Below are positions 46,678 through 52,524 of a stretch of DNA of 52,524 bases, piece by piece (position 1 is the stretch's first letter; each line of letters begins with the position of its first letter). Source of the stretch: Planctomycetota bacterium (lineage in GTDB: Bacteria; Planctomycetota; Phycisphaerae; UBA1845; UTPLA1). The translations under genes were made by a program, and so were the position numbers. The notes beneath the pieces were generated by a model. That model did no database searches, was not told the DNA's origin, and saw only the letters and a program-made list of their open reading frames with translations. The stretch is taken from contig JAATGM010000003.1 in assembly GCA_015654675.1 (NCBI GenBank), forward strand, positions 1 through 52,524. Reading direction: 5' to 3'.

Positions 46678-49600
46678 AAGTCGCGCGACTGCCCGCTCAA
46701 CGCACCCATCCGCTCGCTCAAATCGTCAAACCGTTGCACCATGACGTGAATCACCTCACCCTGTCGCTCCACTGTCCCCTCAGCCACCACCGCCACCGAC
46801 CGCCGCGCCGACGCCCGCCACCGCTCCCACACCTGCGGCCGAATGATCAGGTTCGCCGTCGCCGTCTCGTCCTCCAGCGTCATGAAGACCACCCCCTTGG
46901 CCGTCCCCGGTCGCTGGCGAACCAGCACGATCCCGCTCACCGCAATCCGCCGGCCCGCCTGCGTCCCTCGTAAATCCCGATTCTCGCTTACCCCTATCCG
47001 TCGCAGATCGTCCCGCACCAGCGACATCGGATGCGCTGTCAGCGAAAGTCCGAGCGTGTCGTAGTCAGCCACCACCTGCTCCGAGAGTTCCGCCATCGGC
47101 AGCGTCGGCTGCGCTTCGACCGGTTCGGTCCCGTCGAACAACCCCGGCTCGTCGTGCAGCGCCAGTACTTGCCACAGCGCCTCGCGCCGATTCAGCCCCA
47201 GCGAGCGAAACACATCCGCCGCCGCCAGTCGCGCCATGGTCTCTCGCGCTACCCCGACGCGATGAAACACATCGGCCACGCTGCGAAACGCCCGCTCGCG
47301 CCGCGCCGCCACGATGCCGGCCACCTTCTGCTCCGAAATCCCGCGAATCAACCGATACCCCAGCCGAATCGCCGGCCCGGCCCAGCCCCAGGTGGATGGA
47401 TCGTCCGATAGTTCCTCTCGCCGCCCTTCGCCTTCCAGCGTGCAGTCATAGTCGCTGGCATTCACATCCGGCCGCAGCACCGTCACCCCGTGGTTTTGTG
47501 CATCGCGTACGATCTGCGCTGGCGCGTAAAACCCCATCGGCTGCGAATTGATCAGTGCCGCCGCAAACGCGGCCGGGTGATAGCGCTTCAGCCATGCCGA
47601 GACATAGACGAGCAGCGCGAATGACGCCGCATGGCTCTCCGGAAATCCATACTCGCCGAACCCGCGCAGCTGGTTGAAGCACCGCTCGGCGAAATCAAGT
47701 TTGTAGCCATTGGCCTTCATGCCCTCCACGAATCGATCATGAAAGTGATCAAGGCCGCCATGCCGCTTCCACGCCGCCATGGCGCGGCGCAGCCGGTCCG
47801 CTTCGCCCGGCGAAAACCCCGCCGCCACAACCGCCAATTTCATCGCCTGTTCCTGAAAGAGCGGTACGCCGAGAGTCTTTTTCAATACGCCCTCGACTTC
47901 AGGACTGGGATACTTCACTTTCTCTTCGCCGTTCCGCCGCCGCAGGAACGGATGCACCATCCCGCCCTGAATCGGCCCCGGCCGAACAATGGCAACTTCA
48001 ATGACAAGGTCATAGAAGTTTTGAGGGCGCAGCCGAGGCAGCATCGACATCTGCGCCCGGCTCTCAATCTGAAAGACACCCACCGTGTCGGCATGACAGA
48101 TCATGTCGTAGACAGCTTTGTCTTCGCTGGGAAGATTGTGCAGTGCGAGCTTCGGATCAACGAATCGAAAGGCCTTATGGATGCAGGTCAGCATGCCGAG
48201 CGATAGACAATCCACCTTCAGCATTCCCAGCGCGTCCAAATCGTCCTTGTCCCATTCGACGAAGGTGCGATCCGGCATCGCCGCGTTCTCGATCGGTACG
48301 GTCTCGCACAGCGGTCCCTCAGTCATGACGAACCCGCCCACGTGCTGTCCCAGATGTCGCGGAAACCCCACCAGCTCATTCACTAACTCGGTCAGCATTT
48401 TCAGCGTCGGATCGCCCGGCCGCATCCCGGCCTCGCGCACCACATCATCCGGCAGCGCCCGCCGCTCCCACCAATCCAGACGCTTCGCCAGCGCGTCCAC
48501 GCAATCGAGCGACAACCCCAGCGCCTTGCCCACGTCGCGCACCGCCGAGCGCGGCCGATAGGTGATCACCTCGGCCGTGATCGCTGCCCGCTCGCGCCCA
48601 TACTTCCCATAGATGTATTGAAACACCTCCTCGCGCCGCTCGTGCTCGAAGTCTACATCAATATCCGGCGGCTCATTCCGCTCCTCGCTGATGAACCGCT
48701 CAAACAGCAGGTCGATCTTGGTCGGGTCCACCGCCGTCACCCCAAGGCAGTAGCAAACCGTCGAGTTCGCCGCCGATCCGCGCCCCTGGCAGAGGATGTC
48801 GCGGTTCCGCGCGAAGCGAACCACGTCCCACACCGTCAGAAAATACGGCTCATAGCGCAGCTTGGAGATGATGGCCAGTTCATGCTCGATCCGGCCCCGC
48901 ACATCGGGCGGAACGCGCCCGTCGTATCGACGGCCCGCACCGTCCCACGTGAGCTGCGCAAGATACTCCGTCGGCGAGACACCCTCCGGGCAGATCTCGT
49001 GCGGATACTCGTAGCGCAGCTCGTCCATCGAGAACGCGCATCGTTCGGCGATCTCAACCGTCCGCTCGATCGCACCCGCACAGGCCGCGTAGCGTCGCAC
49101 CAGGTCGTCCGGCTCGATCAGATGCCGCCGCGCATTGGCGAGTACGCGCCGGCCGGCCGCGTGAATCGAGCAGCGATGCCGGATGCAGGTCAGGATGTCG
49201 TGCAGCCGGCGGCGCGACTCGTCGTGGTAATGCACGTCGTTGGACGCGACCAGCGGCAACCCTGCCCGCCGCGAAAGCTCGCCCAGCTCCGCCAGCCACC
49301 GCCGATCGTCGTCGCCATAACAAAGCTCGGCCGCGAGATAGGCCCGGCCCGCGAACAGCTCGCGATAGTGTCGCAGGTACGCGGCAAGCCCGTCTTGATT
49401 CTCGCCCTCGAAGTGCGGCAGACAGACCGCGATCAAGCCGCCGGCGTGTTGCGCGATGTCGTCGAACGTAATCCCACAATCCCCCTTGATGGCCCGCCTC
49501 CGCCCCGCCGTGATCAGCCGCGACAGCCGGCCATACGCCTTTCGATCGGTGGCCAGCAGCACGACCGGCGGCCCATCCACCGGCACGATCTCCGCCCCCA

Positions 49601-49871
49601 CCAGCAGCTTCAGCCCCGCCCGCTTCGCGGCAATGTGCATCCGCACCGCCCCCGCCAGCGAGTTGCGATCCGTCACCGCGATCGCCCGGTACCCCAGCAT
49701 CGCCGCCCGCTCAACTAACTCCTCCGGATGCGACGCCCCGCGCAAAAACGAAAAGTTCGTCTTGCAGTGCAACTCGGCATACGGCCAGAGCGAAGGCGTC
49801 GCGACCCCCTCCGCGCCCCCGCCCGCCGCGACCGGGTGACTATGCCACTTCGAAATCGGCGGATCAGGCAT
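46671..49871 (-). CDS. dnaE2: Error-prone DNA polymerase DnaE2
   Basis: 1066 residues, the usual length. The N-terminal PHP domain reads YAELHCKTNFSFLRGASHPE. The palm domain has PDIDVDFEHERREEVFQYIY with the catalytic Asp residues. The region CQGRGSAANSTVCYCLGVTA is conserved. The C-terminal OB-fold region (GIVLVRQRPGTAKGVVFMTL) is present. DnaE2 performs damage-induced translesion synthesis with ImuA and ImuB. It starts 28 bases after the ImuB stop, so the two form an operon. Confidence 0.94.
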   Translation of the reverse strand: MPDPPISKWHSHPVAAGGGAEGVATPSLWPYAELHCKTNFSFLRGASHPEELVERAAMLGYRAIAVTDRNSLAGAVRMHIAAKRAGLKLLVGAEIVPVDGPPVVLLATDRKAYGRLSRLITAGRRRAIKGDCGITFDDIAQHAGGLIAVCLPHFEGENQDGLAAYLRHYRELFAGRAYLAAELCYGDDDRRWLAELGELSRRAGLPLVASNDVHYHDESRRRLHDILTCIRHRCSIHAAGRRVLANARRHLIEPDDLVRRYAACAGAIERTVEIAERCAFSMDELRYEYPHEICPEGVSPTEYLAQLTWDGAGRRYDGRVPPDVRGRIEHELAIISKLRYEPYFLTVWDVVRFARNRDILCQGRGSAANSTVCYCLGVTAVDPTKIDLLFERFISEERNEPPDIDVDFEHERREEVFQYIYGKYGRERAAITAEVITYRPRSAVRDVGKALGLSLDCVDALAKRLDWWERRALPDDVVREAGMRPGDPTLKMLTELVNELVGFPRHLGQHVGGFVMTEGPLCETVPIENAAMPDRTFVEWDKDDLDALGMLKVDCLSLGMLTCIHKAFRFVDPKLALHNLPSEDKAVYDMICHADTVGVFQIESRAQMSMLPRLRPQNFYDLVIEVAIVRPGPIQGGMVHPFLRRRNGEEKVKYPSPEVEGVLKKTLGVPLFQEQAMKLAVVAAGFSPGEADRLRRAMAAWKRHGGLDHFHDRFVEGMKANGYKLDFAERCFNQLRGFGEYGFPESHAASFALLVYVSAWLKRYHPAAFAAALINSQPMGFYAPAQIVRDAQNHGVTVLRPDVNASDYDCTLEGEGRREELSDDPSTWGWAGPAIRLGYRLIRGISEQKVAGIVAARRERAFRSVADVFHRVGVARETMARLAAADVFRSLGLNRREALWQVLALHDEPGLFDGTEPVEAQPTLPMAELSEQVVADYDTLGLSLTAHPMSLVRDDLRRIGVSENRDLRGTQAGRRIAVSGIVLVRQRPGTAKGVVFMTLEDETATANLIIRPQVWERWRASARRSVAVVAEGTVERQGEVIHVMVQRFDDLSERMGALSGQSRDFH

Positions 49872-49899
49872 CGAAACAATTTCCCCGATGCGCAGAGAG

Positions 49900-51471
49900 T
49901 TACTCGTAGCTCCCCGCGATAAACCACCCCCCGCTCTCCAACTCGCGATACATCCAGAACTGCTGCCCGCCCTCGGTCAGCACGCGAAAATAATCCCGCC
50001 GCGCGTCGCCCCCGCGCCACCAGCCCGTCTCAATCCGCTCCGGCCCCGCCGCCCCGGCGATCACATGCTCCTGCCCGCGATAGCTCATCCACGTCGGCGG
50101 GCCATCCGGCACCAGCGCCATCACCCGCACCAGCTCCGGCCGCGCAAAAATCACCAGCGGCCGTGCCCCAGGCGGCGAGCCAGTCAGATCATGCACCCGA
50201 TCCCACAAACCATCTTTGACGGCACCCGCCTTCGTGCCTTCGTGCCGCAGCTTGGTCGCCGTGGCGACTGCCTTCGTGCCTACAACGGCCACATACCGAT
50301 ACGCCCGCTCCGGCTGATGATCCTCCACCCCCTCCGCCCGCACGACCGCCTCCGCCCCGAGGTGGTTCGCCAGCCGATCCAGCAGCGACGCCACCCCCTC
50401 GTCATTCGATCGCCCCGCACCATCAAACAACTCCGCCTGCGCCGGCCACCACGCCGCCGTCTCGCTCGCCAGCACCATCAGCCCGCACGCCCCGGCCGAC
50501 ACATCCACCCGCTCGGCCCGCGTTGCCGCCAGCGAGCGCAGATGCCGCGCATCGCGCGAAGGCCGCGACAGCCCGATCCACATCTCCTCCGGCGGCCGCT
50601 GCTCGAAATAAACCACCATCCGCAGCCGCCGCGCCGCCGCACCGCCCGCCACGAGCCGCTCGCACAGCGTCGCCACGACGCGCTCAATCGCCGCCATCAA
50701 CACCTCGACCGAATCGCTCGGCCCAAACGCCATCCGCGCCGCAAACACCGCCGCACGCCGCGGCGCATCCACCCACTCCGCCGCCTCGCCCAATAGCTGC
50801 CGGATGCGCAGCACCGTCTCCTCGCCAAACCGCGACGGCAGTGTGTTCGCCGGCAGCATCAACAAGTCGCCGATCGTGCGAATGCCGATCAGGTCGAGTT
50901 GCTCCACCACCCGCGCCCCCAGCCGCAGCGCCGCCGGCGGCAACCCCGCCACACACGCCACATCCTGCCCCGGCGGCGCAACAATCACCGCCTCGTCGCC
51001 CGCGTGCGCCAGCGCCCACGCCGCGCTCACCGTGTCCGCGATCGCCGCCCGCGCCCGGATCCGCTGCTCCGCCAGACCCCGCACGGCCTGCCGCGCGATG
51101 TTCTCCTCCCCGCGAAACAGCCGCGCACACCCGCCCACGTCGCCCAGCAGCGCGTCCGGCGGCTCGCTCCGCACCACCGGGCTGAACCGCTGCGCCCACA
51201 ACGCCAGATGCTCCAGCGTCAGCGTGTCGCGCCGCGCATCGTGCGGCAGCACCGCCGCCTCCGGACACAACGCCCGCGCCTCGGCCAGCAGCATGCCCGG
51301 CCGCGCCCCCGCGGCCACGGCCACCGGTGAAGCATGCGCAACAATCACCGAGGTCCCATGCTCGCGCGTCAGCAGAATCGGGCCGGAGGAACCGGAGCCG
51401 CTCCCCGCTGACGAACAGGTCGCCAGGTCGGTTGCCAGATAAGGCAGATGAATACAAAGAAAGCGATGCAT
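49900..51471 (-). CDS. imuB: ImuB, catalytically inactive Y-family polymerase-like protein
   Basis: 523 residues from the ATG at 51471, with GGAGGG directly upstream. The N-terminus is HRFLCIHLPYLATDL, in which the first metal-binding Asp of Y-family polymerases is not at its usual place, as in known ImuB. A helix-hairpin-helix region (RTIGDLLMLPANTLPSRFGE) and a C-terminal DUF6504-like end (SYRGQEHVIAGAAGPERIET) complete the pattern. ImuB bridges DnaE2 and the beta clamp. It is the upstream gene of dnaE2; imuA is not adjacent but lies beyond an opposite-strand gene. Confidence 0.9.
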   Translation of the reverse strand: MHRFLCIHLPYLATDLATCSSAGSGSGSSGPILLTREHGTSVIVAHASPVAVAAGARPGMLLAEARALCPEAAVLPHDARRDTLTLEHLALWAQRFSPVVRSEPPDALLGDVGGCARLFRGEENIARQAVRGLAEQRIRARAAIADTVSAAWALAHAGDEAVIVAPPGQDVACVAGLPPAALRLGARVVEQLDLIGIRTIGDLLMLPANTLPSRFGEETVLRIRQLLGEAAEWVDAPRRAAVFAARMAFGPSDSVEVLMAAIERVVATLCERLVAGGAAARRLRMVVYFEQRPPEEMWIGLSRPSRDARHLRSLAATRAERVDVSAGACGLMVLASETAAWWPAQAELFDGAGRSNDEGVASLLDRLANHLGAEAVVRAEGVEDHQPERAYRYVAVVGTKAVATATKLRHEGTKAGAVKDGLWDRVHDLTGSPPGARPLVIFARPELVRVMALVPDGPPTWMSYRGQEHVIAGAAGPERIETGWWRGGDARRDYFRVLTEGGQQFWMYRELESGGWFIAGSYE

Positions 51472-51659
51472 GCACCCTCCGCCGGCCCCCGTCTCAATAG
51501 GCGCCGGCCTTCGGGCCGCGTGGAATATACAAACATAATCCAAACAATCAGGAAAATCAACCACGACCCCGATATGTGCCGCTATAGTGCAAAGGACGAA
51601 GAAGGCGGTCGCACGGATGCCGCCCGAAAGAAGTCGCGAACACAAAGCAAGGAGGCGTT
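51472..51659. promoter_or_regulatory. Divergent promoter region between imuB and the lipoprotein gene
   Basis: AT-rich patch at 51520-51590. Minus strand: TATATT (51524-51529) is a candidate -10 for imuB. Plus strand: TATAGT (51583-51588) is a candidate -10 for the lipoprotein gene. No clear LexA-type palindrome was seen, so SOS control is not shown here. Confidence 0.35.
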
Positions 51660-52103
51660 ATGGCGTTTCGCAAGCGGATGTCGGTGTTGCTGCTGGCCGG
51701 CCTGGGTCTGCTCCCGGCTGCAAGCTGCGGCAACAACCCGTTTCAGAAGCAGATCACCATCAACATCATCAACGACACCGATTTCGACGTCGATCCCAAC
51801 ATCGTCTTTGACAACGACACCAGTCTGCTCGCCGGCTGGTTCCCCAGCGAAACCCTCGAAACCGGCCTGATCGAGCCCGGCGGCTTCGCCACCTTCTACC
51901 TGCCCTGCAGCGATGTCGGCATCCTGCTCTCCGACAACGCCAAGCTCATCGACGGCGGCCTGGTCATCGCCACGGCCAACGACTCCGTCACCCTCACCGA
52001 CGGCGACAACTTCGAATGCCTCGACAAGATCGAGTTCCAGTTCATCGGCAGCGCCAACAACTTCGCCGTGGTGACCTTCGTCAACGACGTCGAAGTCGAC
52101 TAA
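51660..52103 (+). CDS. Hypothetical lipoprotein between imuA and imuB
   Basis: 147 residues with a strong AAGGAGG at 51649-51655. The signal ends in a lipobox (LGLLPAASC). The mature part is acidic and beta-rich (QITINIINDTDFDVDPNIVF, ending FAVVTFVNDVEVD) and has two more Cys (SDVG and DNFEC regions) that could form a disulfide. No family was recognised. It lies on the opposite strand to the mutasome genes; its stop overlaps the imuA stop by three bases. A role in DNA repair is unlikely for an exported protein. Confidence 0.7.
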   Translation: MAFRKRMSVLLLAGLGLLPAASCGNNPFQKQITINIINDTDFDVDPNIVFDNDTSLLAGWFPSETLETGLIEPGGFATFYLPCSDVGILLSDNAKLIDGGLVIATANDSVTLTDGDNFECLDKIEFQFIGSANNFAVVTFVNDVEVD

Positions 52104-52524
52104 CCCAGCGCCGTACGGTCCCGCGTCAGCAACGCATCATCCAAAGCGGACAGGGCGACCTCCGATCGGCCGGCGCGGCGCGTCAGCTCCACGCCGATCG
52201 TCGCGCCCTCTCCCCGCCCGCGCCGATGCACGACCAGCCGCAAGCGCTGCGCCAGCCGATCAACCGGCGACCCGGCCAGCACCTGCCCCGGCTCGGCCGC
52301 CATCGTCATCCGCGCCGCCGCGAACCGCCCCGCCGCCGACCGCCGCTCGCCGTGCACCAGCAGCCCGATCGTCCCGCCCGCCTCAGCCGCCAGTTGCAGC
52401 CGCCGCGCCGCCCGCTCATCCGGCGCAGCCCACCGCGCCACCACCGCCCCCGCCTCGCGACACAGCAGAATCTGCTCCGCCGCCCACACCGCCTCCGCCG
52501 CCCGCCCCGCACGGATGACAATCA
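52100..52524 (-). CDS. imuA: ImuA, C-terminal part (runs off the window)
   Basis: The last 141 codons of a frame that enters from the right edge. The text IVIRAGRAAEAVWAAEQILL, then AARRLQLAAEAGGTIGLLVH and RRSAAGRFAAARMTM matches the C-terminal half of ImuA, a RecA-like accessory factor of damage-induced mutagenesis. The C-terminal end (TRRAGRSEVALSALDDAL) is variable. The N-terminal nucleotide-binding part is outside the window. With ImuB and DnaE2 on the same strand it completes the mutasome set, although an opposite-strand gene separates it from imuB. Confidence 0.8.
   Translation of the reverse strand, partial: IVIRAGRAAEAVWAAEQILLCREAGAVVARWAAPDERAARRLQLAAEAGGTIGLLVHGERRSAAGRFAAARMTMAAEPGQVLAGSPVDRLAQRLRLVVHRRGRGEGATIGVELTRRAGRSEVALSALDDALLTRDRTALG

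Noticed and set aside
51472-51659. LexA operator upstream of imuB
   Set aside because: No palindrome of a known LexA type was found by eye, although mutasome genes are often SOS-controlled.

Overview
The window is a GC-rich bacterial chromosome segment, most likely from the phylum Planctomycetota (a Phycisphaerae-like lineage is possible but not proven). The signs are a CGYDLTGN-type zinc ribbon, a dockerin-like tail on a secreted protease, an ECF sigma factor paired with a YfbK-type VWA protein, an exosortase/EpsI locus and zinc-ribbon kinases. The replication-start order dnaA, dnaN, DUF721, gyrB is intact. I see no rRNA, tRNA, CRISPR array, insertion sequence or prophage.

Layout. 1-678: 5' part of ileS. 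909-2390: secreted reprolysin-like metalloprotease with a dockerin-like end. 2397-6060: ECF sigma factor with its own candidate ECF-type promoter, translationally coupled to a membrane VWA protein. 6107-8257: GT87-like membrane protein and CPBP protease. 8268-9995: M3 oligopeptidase. 9996-10503: no convincing protein gene, but a candidate structured RNA unit on the minus strand.

10504-23086 (minus strand) is an exopolysaccharide/exosortase block: SLBB export lipoprotein, exosortase, EpsI-like protein, giant TPR protein, Wzc-like tyrosine kinase, KpsF/KdsD isomerase and a small HExxH protein. 23156-25679 (plus strand) adds a NeuD/PglD-like acyltransferase, an ATP-grasp enzyme and a HAD hydrolase, a likely sugar- or glycan-modifying set. 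25654-33196 (minus strand) holds a GT-C-like membrane protein and the replication genes gyrB, DUF721, dnaN and dnaA.

33607-44508 has an OmpA-like lipoprotein ending in a strong terminator, a HisH-like protein that has lost its glutaminase residues, a Ser/Thr kinase with zinc ribbon and Ada-like ends, another zinc-ribbon protein, der, an aldehyde dehydrogenase, an HDOD protein, a TPP II-like subtilase and a small protein. 44539-46677 has a zinc-ribbon membrane protein, an unknown protein and a 4-hydroxyproline epimerase. 46671-52524 is the imuA-imuB-dnaE2 mutasome, with an unrelated lipoprotein gene on the opposite strand between imuA and imuB.

The most unusual points are: (1) a stretch of about 135 residues shared without gaps between the VWA protein and the Wzc-like kinase of the same window; (2) the degenerate HisH paralogue; (3) the candidate terminator-ended RNA at 10066-10349; (4) the ECF-type promoter before the sigma gene; (5) the lipoprotein gene splitting the mutasome.
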